From: Spirochaetaceae bacterium
GTDB lineage: Bacteria > Myxococcota_A > UBA9160 > UBA4427
Reading direction: 5' to 3'
DNA length: 64,000 nt
Assembly: GCA_020632655.1 (NCBI GenBank)
Contig: JACKFD010000002.1
Location: 248,001-312,000, forward strand
Shown here one piece after another: positions 25,363-34,216 of this stretch (position 1 is the stretch's first letter; each line of letters opens with the position of its first letter). The translations under genes and the position numbers were made by a program. Under the pieces are notes generated by a model that was given only the letters and a program-made list of their open reading frames with translations, was not told the origin of the DNA and ran no database searches.

Positions 25363-26063
25363 GCCGTCGATCGTGAGCGCGCGGACGTCCGGACCCGACG
25401 CGACGAGCGCGCACTCGTGGCAGAGGCTCGCGTCCCCGTTCGTCTCCTTGACGAGGACCAGCCGCTGGAAGGTCGCACTCGGCCAGAGCGTGCCGCCGAG
25501 ATCCGAGGGCGCCGGATGGCCCGTGAAGTGCCCCGAAGGTTCGATGTAGGCACCGAAGTCGGAGAGGCGGTCCTTCGCATCGAACACGCGACGCCAGCTG
25601 CCGGCGCCGGCGTCGACCTCGAAGACGAGCTCGACGTTGTAGGCGGGGGCGGTGATCCGGTTCGAGGTGTCGAGCTGCAGACCGACCTGCTCGGCCGGCG
25701 GAGGCGCGTTGCCGCCGAAAGGGTAGACCGTGTGGATCCCGCCGAAGACGTTCGCGCTCGAATCGCTCGACGGGGCGAGCGGATCGATCTCCGCGAGGGA
25801 CGGCGCGCCGGGCTGGTCGGCATCGACCGTACCGTCGAAGGCGTAGCTGATGAAATCGACGATCGCGTAGGGATGATCGAGCGGGTCACCGCCGGCGGCC
25901 AGCTCTTCGCCGTCGAGGACACCATCGCCGTCGGAATCCGCGACGAGCGGGTCCGTGCCGAGGACCGTCGTCTCGTGCCAGTCCTCGAGCACGCCGCCAT
26001 CGGAGACCCGCTCGTTCCGTTTCCGAGGTCGAGTTCGTCGCCGCTCACCAGATCCTCGACGGT
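25363..26063 (-). pseudogene. Frameshifted, truncated remnant of a calcium-binding secreted protein
   Basis: On the minus strand one frame reads TVEDLVSGDELDLGNGT (26063-26013). The neighbouring frame continues with DGGVLEDWHETTVLGTDP and the thrombospondin type 3-like DSDGDGVLDGEELAAGGDP, then a beta-rich domain with a Cys pair (LCHEC) up to about 25363. A one-base shift near 26010 is needed to join them. There is no signal peptide upstream and no sensible end: downstream the frame runs into Arg-rich sequence antisense to the phospholipase-like gene. I read it as the decayed middle of a Ca2+-binding surface protein. The AcDxDxDG pattern is the main evidence. Confidence 0.55.
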
Positions 26064-26341
26064 GCGCGGAGATCGGTCCCGCCCATGGCAGCTTGCGCTC
26101 GCCCGCCCCCACTCCCGACCGAAGCGGTCGTGCGTTCCGGCCCCCGCCGCCGTGTAGACCGGTGCTTTCCGTGGCTGAGGCGGGCCGGCGAACGACTCAC
26201 TCCGCAGGTTCGAGGATCTCGCAGGATTTCCCGGCCGAGGCTTCGAGGCCGCCGGCGAGGGGTCTCGAAGTGAGTGCTGCGCTTGCTGCCGCGATCGACT
26301 CCGGCGAGAATGGGCGGGCGGGAGAGGGGGCGATCCGCGGT

Positions 26342-28432
26342 ATGGACAGGCGAGCGGCCGCGCGCAGCGCATATCCTGGGAGGCATCGCGAGATCGTTCA
26401 TTTCCTGCTCCTCGCGGCTTCCTGCGCTGGCCTGGCGTTGGCCTCCGCCTGCCGCGACCGCGAGCCGGACTCGCCCAGGGACATCGACGCCTCGAAGCCG
26501 CCCGACATCGTCCTCGTCACCTGGGATACGGTGCGCGCCGACGCGGTCGGGACCTCCATTGCGCCAGCGACGGCGCCAGAGATCGCGCCAGTGACGGCGG
26601 AAGCCGCCGAGCAGTCGGCGACGCCCCACTTCGATCGGCTGGCCCTCGACGGGGTTCGGTTTCTCGACGCGCGCTCCCCCGTTCCGATCACGCTACCCGC
26701 GCATACCAGCCTGCTGAGCGGTCTCTGGCCGTCGACGCATGGCGTCCGCGACAACGGACTCTTCGAGGTCGCCCCCGACGTGCCGCTCCTCGCAGAGTCC
26801 TTCGAGCGCGCGGGCTATCAGACGGGCGCCTTCGTTTCCGCGGCGGTGCTCGATCATCGCTACGGGCTCGCGCGGGGCTTCGCGCACTACGACGACCGGG
26901 TCGAGTCGATCCGGGGCGAGATCGCCGTGCCGACGCGTCCCGCGACCGAGGTCGTCGATGCGGCGCTCGCGTGGCTCGCCGGTGTACCGGCGGATCGTCC
27001 GATCTTCCTCTGGGTCCACCTCTACGATCCCCATCGCCACTGGCGTGCCCCGGAGCCCTTCGCGAGCCAGTACCCCGATCCCTATCGCGCCGAGATCGCC
27101 TATGCGGACGCAGAGACGGGGCGCCTGATCGATGCCCTCTCGCAAGCGGGGCGCCTCGACTCGGCGATCGTCGCGCTGACGAGCGATCACGGCGAAGGGC
27201 TGGGAGAGCATGGCGAGCAGACACATGCGTACTTCGCGTACGAGAGCACATTGCGGATCCCCCTGGTCCTGTGGCTCGGTCCGGAGTCGAAGGCCGAGAT
27301 CGCGCGCGGCGCGATGGTTCACGGCCCCGCGTCGCTCGTGGACCTCGCTCCGACGCTGCTCGAGCTGGCCTCGCTTCCGCCGATCGGGTCGCAGGGCCGA
27401 TCGCTGGTCGACTCGCTCTCGGGGAACGACGTCCCGCCTCGGCTGCAGCCCGTCGAATGCGTCGCGGGTGCCTTCGGATTCGGGACGGCGCCGGTCTTCG
27501 GCGTCCTCACCGAGACACGGGAGGCCTGGTACGACCTGCCCGAGCCCGAGCACTACGACCTCGCGCAGGACCCGCAGCAGCTTCGCAACCTCTACCGACC
27601 CGAGGACGCGGGCCGCGCCGCCGCCCTCTTTGCGCAATTCGACTGGGACTGGCCGCCCGGGACGCAACTCGCGATCGATTCCGAGACGCAGGTCCAGCTC
27701 GAGGCCTTGGGCTACGTCGTCGATCCCGGCGCGTCGCTCGTGTCCGAGGTCGATCCGAAGTCCCGCGTCGATCTCTACGATCTGCTGATGGTGAACCGAC
27801 ACCACGCGACCCCGGAAGTCGCCCTCGCATCGGCTCGTGCGCTCGAGCAGCAATACGGACTGCTGCCCGCCCTCGCGCGCTTCGAGGTCGCCATGCTCGA
27901 CGCGATCGGTCGGCCGGCGGACGCGATCGCTGCCGTCGAGCGCGCGCTCGCTGCCAATCCGGGACACGTCCTGCTGACGGAGCAGCTCGAGAGCCGTCGC
28001 GCGGACATGAGGAAGAAGCGTGAGCTCGCCCTCGCGATCCGCGCGGCCCTCGCGAACGATCCTGCCCACCCCATGGCCCGTCGGGATCTCGCACTCACGC
28101 TCCACCAGATCCAGGCGCTCGAAGAAGCGGCGACGCTCTATCGCGCGCTCCTCGAGGAGGATCCAGCCAACGTCGAGGTCCGGCTCAATCTCGCTCGCTT
28201 GCTCGTCTCGCAGGGCGACCCCGCCGCATCCCTCGCGGTGCTCGAGGCTGTGCCCGGCGGCCACGACCGCGAGCCGCGCATCGACTGTGAGGCGGGGCGC
28301 CTGCTCGGCTTCTATCTCGATCGGCGCGACGAGGGCGCGGCGGCGATGCGCCGCTGTGCCGCAGCCGGGATGCCGATCGGAGAGATGGACCGGACACTTC
28401 TCGAGGCTCGTGTGACGACGGGACCGGGATGA
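26342..28432 (+). CDS. Sulfatase-fold lipoprotein with C-terminal TPR repeats
   Basis: 696 residues. A lipoprotein-type signal peptide ends LALASAC (Cys37). The alkaline phosphatase/sulfatase fold follows: DIVLVTWDTVRAD near residue 55 with Asp62, TLPAHTSLLSGLWPSTHG near 117-134, DGEGLGEHG-type metal residues in SDHGEGLGEHGEQTHAYF, and a LVDLAPTLLELA motif. In sulfatases the nucleophile motif is Cys/Ser-x-Pro-x-Arg; here it is Thr117-Leu-Pro-Ala-His, so no formylglycine can form and a phosphodiesterase, phosphotransferase or Thr-nucleophile enzyme is more likely. Residues ~490-690 form tetratricopeptide-like helices, a protein-binding module. The ribosome binding site is weak. It stands alone. 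Confidence 0.78.
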   Translation: MDRRAAARSAYPGRHREIVHFLLLAASCAGLALASACRDREPDSPRDIDASKPPDIVLVTWDTVRADAVGTSIAPATAPEIAPVTAEAAEQSATPHFDRLALDGVRFLDARSPVPITLPAHTSLLSGLWPSTHGVRDNGLFEVAPDVPLLAESFERAGYQTGAFVSAAVLDHRYGLARGFAHYDDRVESIRGEIAVPTRPATEVVDAALAWLAGVPADRPIFLWVHLYDPHRHWRAPEPFASQYPDPYRAEIAYADAETGRLIDALSQAGRLDSAIVALTSDHGEGLGEHGEQTHAYFAYESTLRIPLVLWLGPESKAEIARGAMVHGPASLVDLAPTLLELASLPPIGSQGRSLVDSLSGNDVPPRLQPVECVAGAFGFGTAPVFGVLTETREAWYDLPEPEHYDLAQDPQQLRNLYRPEDAGRAAALFAQFDWDWPPGTQLAIDSETQVQLEALGYVVDPGASLVSEVDPKSRVDLYDLLMVNRHHATPEVALASARALEQQYGLLPALARFEVAMLDAIGRPADAIAAVERALAANPGHVLLTEQLESRRADMRKKRELALAIRAALANDPAHPMARRDLALTLHQIQALEEAATLYRALLEEDPANVEVRLNLARLLVSQGDPAASLAVLEAVPGGHDREPRIDCEAGRLLGFYLDRRDEGAAAMRRCAAAGMPIGEMDRTLLEARVTTGPG

Positions 28433-28459
28433 GGTCGTCTCGGAGATTTCCTCCAGGCG

Positions 28460-28745
28460 GTGATGATTGCGCTGGCGATCGGCTTCGCCTTCGACCAGCC
28501 GACGCCGGTCTCGGGATTCCGCCTCCATCGTCAGAACGGAATCGTCTCGGCCTCGTCCCTGCCCCAGCCCCCCCAAGCAGCTCGAGATCCAGGGATCGAA
28601 CGAGGGCGTCCACTTCTACCCACTCACGACCTACGACGTCGTCGACTGGGACTGCCAGCCCGTCGAGATCCCGCTCGCGGTGCCCGAGCCGGGGCTATTC
28701 GGCGCCCTGGTGGGAGGTGTCCCGGGGTTGGCCGCGCGGCGACGG
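28460..28745 (+). pseudogene. PEP-CTERM protein fragment frameshifted in a C7 run
   Basis: One frame reads AIGFAFDQPTPVSGFRLHRQ up to the run of seven C at 28568-28574. From there a second frame continues KQLEIQGSNEGVHFYPLTTY and ends in VPEPGLFGALVGGVPGLAA plus RRR, a PEP-CTERM tail. With six C the two frames join into one protein that reads sensibly across the junction. The N-terminus and signal peptide are missing, so it is also truncated. The shift could be real decay, slippage in the homopolymer, or a base-calling error. Confidence 0.65.
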
Positions 28746-29326
28746 TCGTGCGGGCGGGCCGGGCACGGATCGCCGGATCGTCGCCTCGAAGGGATCCCGT
28801 CCGAGGCTGCGAGACATGATGTTGCAAGCTGGCGTGATCCGTCGCCGAGGCCACCCAGATCAGAACCGACTGCATTCGACGAGTGCACACCGCGACCCAA
28901 CCCACCGAATCTGCACGTACTACTCCTCGGCTCTCCCTGACCCTCCAGGACGACGCCCCGACAGCAGTCCTCGTGCATTTTCCCGGATCGACGAGACTCG
29001 CCCGAATCATTCGAGTCCTTCGAGGGGCGTCATTTCGCAGACTTCCCCGCTCCGTCCATCGGAGGGCGACGATATCGCCAGGCCGAGCGCGCGGCCTCCG
29101 GTGAGGGGATCGATTCGGCGGTGCTCGAGTCGTGGATCCGGCGTAGCTCGGCAGGCGGGCCCTCGTCCCTGTGACCTCGCGCTCCCGCACCGCCGCTCGG
29201 ATGCAAGCCCGACGAGGGAGGCCCGCCCGGGAGGCCCGCGGCCGATATTCCGTCGGCTCGAGCGACGTCCCTCTCCGTGAGTCCGCGAGCCGACGTCGTG
29301 GACTTCGAAGCGGGGAGGGCCCGAGC
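28746..29326. other. Non-coding stretch, nothing recognised
   Basis: Reading frames here are Arg/Ser/Pro-rich on both strands and lack motifs. No repeat, tRNA or convincing promoter is visible. It may be further debris of the broken PEP-CTERM locus. Confidence 0.4.
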
Positions 29327-29527
29327 ATGGACCCTGGAAGCACGTCGAATCCGCCCCCGAGCACCGGGGGCGCCTACTGCGGCCGCTGCCGGTTGCCGCT
29401 CGCCGATCCGCGGGACCCGGTCTGCCCGCATTGCTCGCTCGAGCTGACGGGCGCCGGCCGGTTCCAGCGGATCTCGGGATCGCCTCCGGGCGTTCCGTCC
29501 GACTTCTGGTGGGTCGAGGCGGCCTAA
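29327..29527 (+). CDS. Small zinc-ribbon protein
   Basis: 66 residues with Cys18-x2-Cys21 (YCGRC) and Cys33-x2-Cys36 (VCPHC), a treble-clef or rubredoxin-like zinc ribbon. The rest is Pro/Gly/Ser-rich with an aromatic tail (SDFWWVEAA). GGGAGG precedes the ATG. Such isolated zinc ribbons often bridge proteins or nucleic acids; no specific role can be given. No neighbour is close enough to be an operon partner. Confidence 0.6.
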   Translation: MDPGSTSNPPPSTGGAYCGRCRLPLADPRDPVCPHCSLELTGAGRFQRISGSPPGVPSDFWWVEAA

Positions 29528-29797
29528 CATTTTGCACGCCAGCCTGGCTTCGGGCCGGCTCCCGACGCGTGTCCGTTCGCGGCGAGGCGAATCCACCGTA
29601 CGCGCCGCCTTACCCCGGTCGCGGCTCGGGTGCGGTCGTTCGAGTCGATCGAGTGGCTCTGCGCCCCGCGGCGGCTGCCGCCGCCCTTCCGGAGCGTTGC
29701 GCCCCGCCTTTCGTCCGGAGCTCGAGCCTGCTCGCAGCGATCAACCCGGGTGCCCCGACAGCCGATCCAGTCCCGCGAATCCTCGGAGGAGGCACCC

Positions 29798-30559
29798 GTG
29801 TTCGAGCTGTTCGGACTGCTGGGTCTGTCGACGTTCATCGCCACGAGCTACCTGGTCGGCGCGCGACTCACCCTTCGCGGTCTGCGGACGCGGGAGCTCC
29901 CGCAGGCGATGCTGGGGAGCGCGCTGCTCCTCTCGGGTGGGCTGAACCTCTCGTTGCTTCTCCCGATCCTGTTCTTTCCGGAGCTCCCCGCCGCGATCAG
30001 CCACCGACTCGGCGGCATCTCGCTCGTCCTGGGGACGATCGGATATCTGGAGATCTACGTCTTCGTCTGGCTCGTCTTTCGCCGTGAATCGCGATGGGGA
30101 CTGGCGCTGCTGACCTTCTGTGCCGTCACGCTCCTGGCGGGTCTCGTCGGCGACCTCCTGACGCGACAGCCCGGCCAGCTGACGATCGGTGACGACGCGT
30201 GGTTCGGCCCCTGGCTGCTCCTGTTCAACGCCTCCCGCCTGGTCGCGTATACGTGGGGGGGCTGCGAGTCGCTCGCCTACTACGTGAAGATGCGGCGACG
30301 TCTCGCTCTCGGGCTCGCGGATCCCGCGCTCGTCGCACGCTTCGGCTACTGGAGCCTGTGCATGTTCTCGATCGACGTGATCTGGGCGGCACAGATCGTG
30401 GCCGTGTGGCTGCGCTCGATGGGGGAGCGTCCGCTCTGGACCAGCCACCTGATCGCGTCCATGGGATTTCTCGTCGCGATCACGCTCCATCGGGCCTTCG
30501 CGCCCGCGCGTCACGAGCGATCGGCGTCCGATCCGGTCGTGGGGGCGGACGCGGGATGA
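29798..30559 (+). CDS. Integral membrane protein of unknown function (about seven helices)
   Basis: 253 residues with about seven hydrophobic segments; the first starts at residue 2 (FELFGLLGLSTFIATSYLVG) and the last near residue 225. Charged loops are short, and the pattern resembles seven-helix sensor or rhodopsin-sized proteins, but I see no retinal lysine or other diagnostic residue. The GTG start has GGAGGA 7 nt upstream. Its TGA overlaps the ATG of the following 98-aa gene, which suggests the two proteins work together. Confidence 0.7.
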   Translation: MFELFGLLGLSTFIATSYLVGARLTLRGLRTRELPQAMLGSALLLSGGLNLSLLLPILFFPELPAAISHRLGGISLVLGTIGYLEIYVFVWLVFRRESRWGLALLTFCAVTLLAGLVGDLLTRQPGQLTIGDDAWFGPWLLLFNASRLVAYTWGGCESLAYYVKMRRRLALGLADPALVARFGYWSLCMFSIDVIWAAQIVAVWLRSMGERPLWTSHLIASMGFLVAITLHRAFAPARHERSASDPVVGADAG

Positions 30560-30852
30560 GCACTGCCTTCGAACAGGCCTCCCGGCAGCTCGAGCGCTCG
30601 ACGGACCTCGATCGTCTCGAGGCGCGGGGCACGCTGCGGATCATGCTCAAGAAGGCGGGCTTCGATGCGAAGAGCATCGGCCGCTCCGATCTGCAGGCCG
30701 TGATCCAGCAGCTCCTTCCGGAAGAGCTGGTCGCACGTGGCATCGCTCGCCCCGAGCACGTGATCGAGGGACTCGTCGCGGCCCTCGCTCCGCTCGAGGA
30801 CGAGACCGATCGTCGCCAGCCCTCGGAGATCTTCCGGCGAATGATCGAGTGA
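30556..30852 (+). CDS. 98-aa helical protein coupled to the membrane protein
   Basis: A soluble, charged, mostly helical protein: a leading helix (FEQASRQLERSTDLDRLEARG), then a TLRIMLKKAGFDAKSIGRSD stretch and a C-terminal helix. No family recognised. The ATG lies in the stop codon of the membrane protein gene (ATGA overlap), the usual sign of translational coupling, so a cytosolic partner or regulator of that protein is the natural guess. Confidence 0.6.
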   Translation: MSTAFEQASRQLERSTDLDRLEARGTLRIMLKKAGFDAKSIGRSDLQAVIQQLLPEELVARGIARPEHVIEGLVAALAPLEDETDRRQPSEIFRRMIE

Positions 30853-31651
30853 AGTCCCGAGCGCGCGTCGGAATCGATCCTGATCCGCGCCCGTACGTTG
30901 CGGGTAGTGCTGCCCGTAGTCGGGACGGATGACGGATTTGACAATCGACCTTCCATCTCGCACGCAAAATGAGCAATCCTGGACGGCAATTTGGAAGCCA
31001 CAGTCACATGCGTCATGCGTCACCGTGATTTCCAGGCTTCGCGTGGCTTGAGTGACCCGTCCAGCGCATGTGGCCGACCGGTGGACCATGAATTCTGGGA
31101 ACGATCCCGCACGGCGCCTTCGAGGAACCCCCTTTCGAGTTCGACTGGGATGACGATCCGGGCTTCGACTGTGATCAGTCGGGCCCAGAGCCCGCATCAG
31201 GGAGTCGCTCCCACGACTCCCGCGCTTCGCCGATCTGCTCGGCTCGCGTCGCGGCCACGGACCGGCTCGCCCCGGTGGCGGCGCACCCTCTGGCGATCAC
31301 GATCGCCAGCGGGACGCCCACGCGCAACCTTGAAATCGCCCCGCGAGCGAGCCGGTTTCTCCCGGCCGGGACGCCAGTCGTCAGAAACTTGGCTATCGGC
31401 GTTGCCGAAGCCGCGGCCTCGATCATCCGTCTGTGTAGGATGACGTGGATCCTGCGCACTCGGTCGCCGTACGGCCTAGCAGGACCTCGCGAATCTGATC
31501 GATTGACCACGGTTGCCGTCTGACGGCATGATGCTCCCTCACGATCCCACGAGATCCGCGCGGTCGTCGGCGCCAGAACGAGGATCCGTTGGTCGCAGGC
31601 CGTATCCGACTGGATTTCGTCCCTGGGGTCGTACGGCAGCAAGGGGAGTCG
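30853..31651. other. Long intergenic stretch without a convincing gene
   Basis: 800 bp. The part from 30920 to 31030 is less GC-rich than its surroundings and contains TTGACA at about 30937, but no -10 box at the right distance. Around 31095-31190 one plus-strand frame reads IPHGAFEEPPFEFDWDDDP, which looks like the tail of a real protein (possibly an HNH/DUF222-type C-terminus) without an upstream body. I treat it as debris. Confidence 0.4.
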
Positions 31652-32428
31652 ATGCGCAACCGAACCCTCTACCTCATCTTCGCGACTGTCCTCGCTCTCG
31701 GGGCCCCCCGCCTGGCCCGTTCGGGCGTGACGACCTTCTCGGACGGGGACTTCCAGGACTCGAGCTGGGTCGGGAGCATCGCCCGGGACACGACCAGTGC
31801 CGGAGCCAGCTTCACGTCGGGCCAGCAGCCCGCCGGCGGGAATCCCGGGGCGTATCGGCAGACCAGCCACGTCTGGATGGGACCTGGGGCGATCTGGGTC
31901 TCACACGTGTTCCAGCCCGCCAGCCACGACCCGTCGACCGACGGGCCGCTCGAGTCCGTCTCCTATTCGTGGGACTTCGAGTGGATCCATCCGCCGTCGG
32001 CCCTCTGCGGGTGCGGGGCGATCGCCTTCGAGCCCCTCGTTCGTCAGGGAGGGATGGATTTCATCGGGCCCTTCGATCAGGTCCTCTTCGCGAGCGATCC
32101 CTCCAACACCTGGCTCTCCTTCGAGTTCGAGTCGCTGCAAGCTTCGGATTTCCGCTTCCTCGATCCCGCCCTGGGGCCGGTCGAGGGAGTCCATCCCGAC
32201 TTCGAGACCACGGGAGCGCCGCTCACGTTCGGATACGTCACGATCAACGGCGTCTCGTCGGGTGAGGCTGCCAGCACGCTGGGCGGTGTGGACAACTGGT
32301 CGGTCACTGTCACGAGCATCGCTCCGGTACCCGCTCTCTCACTCGCCGCCGTACTCGTGCTCACGCTCGGCCTCGCCGCCGGCGCCCTGCGCAAACTTCG
32401 GCTCGATCGCCGCGTCGCTTCGGGTTGA
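31652..32428 (+). CDS. Secreted protein with VPALS-type C-terminal sorting tail
   Basis: 258 residues: signal peptide (residues 1-24, ending ARSG), a beta-sandwich-like middle with many Trp, Ser and Phe residues (WVSHVFQPASHDPSTDGP; a conserved CGCG near residue 122), and the tail VPALSLAAVLVLTLGLAAGA followed by LRKLRLDRR. The tail has the motif-helix-basic layout of exosortase substrates but with VPALS in place of PEP, as in the protein at 6109-6828. GGGGAG precedes the ATG. Function of the sandwich domain unknown; a lectin-like or matrix role is possible. Confidence 0.7.
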   Translation: MRNRTLYLIFATVLALGAPRLARSGVTTFSDGDFQDSSWVGSIARDTTSAGASFTSGQQPAGGNPGAYRQTSHVWMGPGAIWVSHVFQPASHDPSTDGPLESVSYSWDFEWIHPPSALCGCGAIAFEPLVRQGGMDFIGPFDQVLFASDPSNTWLSFEFESLQASDFRFLDPALGPVEGVHPDFETTGAPLTFGYVTINGVSSGEAASTLGGVDNWSVTVTSIAPVPALSLAAVLVLTLGLAAGALRKLRLDRRVASG

Positions 32429-32560
32429 TCGGGCCTTTCGGGCGCCGGACTCACTGAGCCCGTAGAAGGAAGTCTGCCCGCTCACGCACGCGCGGATCCC
32501 TGCCGGGCCCGTGTCGAGACGACGTCCTGCCGCCGCGGCGGCCTCTGCTAGGCTGCGCCG

Positions 32561-33376
32561 ATGCGCACGTCCCGCCACTCGTCGTCCTCTCCGATTTCGC
32601 GCTTGCTTCGGCTGGTGGCCCGCGTCTACCTCGTGCTCGGCGTCGCCACCGCGGGGCATGCTGCGACCGAGGTGCCGCCCGTCCCCGATCGCGCTGCGTG
32701 CGAGCAGATGGCGAAGCAGGCGGGCGGGATCGACGAGACGTACGGAGGCGTCGGGACGTATCTGGGGTGTCTCGTCGCTGGCTCCGTCCGAACCCTCCAT
32801 CGCGAGACCGCTCGATTGATCGCGGAGGCGCACCAGCGCGTCGAGCCACTCGGGCCGCAGACGTCACCGGAGGATCTGCTCGCCGCCTGCCGAGCGGCGC
32901 GTGCCCGTGTGCGGCTCGCCGCGTTCACCGTGAAGTACCTGCGCGATTTCCTGTACAAGGAGTCGGATGAAGGACAGCGCGACATCCTCTGCAAGCTCGC
33001 CGGGACCTACCTGGCGGAAGCGCAGACGCTCGATGAGCTGGTGGAGGCGTACCACGAGCGGCTGCGGATCGTCGCGCCGGAGGTGCATGCCGCGGGCCTG
33101 GAGTCCCAGGCTGCGACGCGCGGGTACTGCGAGATGAAGTACGGGCGTTACCGGTCGGGCGCGATGTCCGAGCCCCAGCGCAACTTCCTTTTTCCCGATC
33201 TGTACTCCTCGACGGTCGTAGCGTGTGCCGAGCAGGACTTCGACTACTACCAGCTGCTGGACAAGCGCGCGTATCGCGCGCGTGGTGTCGGCGACGACGA
33301 GTTCGAGAAGGCGATGGAAGCGCTCGGCGTCATCAAGTACCACTGCCATCTGCCGAGCGACGACGGCTCGCATTGA
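32561..33376 (+). CDS. Secreted helical protein of unknown function
   Basis: 271 residues with a signal peptide (residues 1-35, ending GHAA). The mature part is mainly helical and Cys-containing (single cysteines near residues 47, 70, 109, 143, 188, 221 and 264), with the rap1a/Tai-like string YLGCLVAGSVRTL. No catalytic motif seen. It has no close neighbour on its strand. A small periplasmic protein, perhaps of the immunity- or inhibitor-type, is conceivable, but I cannot name a function. Confidence 0.65.
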   Translation: MRTSRHSSSSPISRLLRLVARVYLVLGVATAGHAATEVPPVPDRAACEQMAKQAGGIDETYGGVGTYLGCLVAGSVRTLHRETARLIAEAHQRVEPLGPQTSPEDLLAACRAARARVRLAAFTVKYLRDFLYKESDEGQRDILCKLAGTYLAEAQTLDELVEAYHERLRIVAPEVHAAGLESQAATRGYCEMKYGRYRSGAMSEPQRNFLFPDLYSSTVVACAEQDFDYYQLLDKRAYRARGVGDDEFEKAMEALGVIKYHCHLPSDDGSH

Positions 33377-33629
33377 CGCGGTCGCGCTCGCGCCAGAGTC
33401 GGGAGGCCCCGGTTTCCGGACCTGCCGCGCTCGGGTGGGCTCCTTCGAGGCGTCGTGGGGACTGCCACGTTCTCCTGGCGCCGGTTCGATTCCTGGAGGC
33501 GCGCCTTCACCGCGATCGCCGAATCGGACTCGACCTGCCGCATCCCGACCGATCACGCGCGCCCGACGCGCACTCGGGCGTTCGATGGAAATCCGCCCTG
33601 GTGCGACGAGGTCTACGCACGCGGGCCCG
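33377..33629. other. Intergenic stretch, nothing recognised
   Basis: About 250 bp between the secreted helical protein and the dispersed repeat. No frame on either strand shows protein-like motifs. Confidence 0.35.
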
Positions 33630-33690
33630 GATCCCGAATCACGCCGAGAACGTGCGCGCAGCGGAACGAAGCCATCCGATCGATCTCCCG
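33630..33690. repeat. Dispersed ~60-bp repeat, copy 2, at the broken end of a beta-helix gene
   Basis: Matches 16842-16902 in the same orientation (blocks TCCCGAATCACGC, GAACGTGCGCGC, TCCGATCGATC). Read on the minus strand it begins where the recognisable beta-helix protein ends, and it supplies the last ~17 codons and the TGA of that truncated reading frame. Confidence 0.65.
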
Positions 33691-34037
33691 ACCTCGATGC
33701 CGCTTCCGTCGTTGCATCCGGTCGGGGGACAGATCGAGATCGATGGGCCCGCGATCCGGAATCCGCCCAGATCGAGCGTCACGCTGGAAGCGAGGATCTC
33801 GATGCCATCCGTGCCATTCGGGACGTCGAGATTGCCGGTCAGCCGATAGCTTCCGGGCGCATCCAGCGTGACCGGGAAGCCAGGCTCGTCGCTCGACGTG
33901 ACTCCGCCGGCGAGTGCGGTCGTCTGATTGATCTCGATCACGCCGTCCGAGGCGTCGGCGTCGGCGGCGAGCGTGAGGGCCGAGGCAAGGGCGAGGCAGA
34001 CGCGGAGCGCAGTGCGAGCGGGGATCGGAGTTCGCAT
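33639..34037 (-). pseudogene. Truncated right-handed beta-helix (pectate-lyase-like) surface protein
   Basis: 132 residues. The ATG at 34037 has AAGGA 8 nt upstream and a clear signal peptide (RVCLALASALTLAADADA). The mature part, DGVIEINQTTALAGGV then APGSYRLTGNLDVPNGTDGI and SSVTLDLGGFRIAGP, is the usual first coils of large extracellular beta-helix proteins, which normally run for 300 or more residues. Here the protein turns into Arg-rich sequence (GRSIGWLRSAARTFSA) and stops. The switch coincides with the dispersed repeat, so the rest of the gene was lost. A short functional protein is unlikely. Confidence 0.7.
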
Positions 34038-34216
34038 CGGGGCCATCCTTCGTGCCGGGCGCGTCGGGTGCGAGCCGACGAGCGCGGGATGACCCGAGGA
34101 AACCACGCGGTGGTACGCGGGTCCGTGAATCGGTTCACGCAGCGACATCATTCACGACGACGTCGGCCGGGCTCCGAATGCGTCACGCGGCTCGATCCTC
34201 GCGGGAGCTCCCCCGA

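Noticed and set aside
28429..29280. Plus-strand frame starting in the stop codon of the sulfatase-like gene
   Set aside because: Composition is Arg/Ser/Pro-rich noise, and other frames in the same place carry the PEP-CTERM fragment.
31095..31190. IPHGAFEEPPFEFDWDDDP in an otherwise empty region, similar in feel to an HNH/DUF222 C-terminus
   Set aside because: No start, no catalytic domain and no conserved neighbour; too short to call even a pseudogene.
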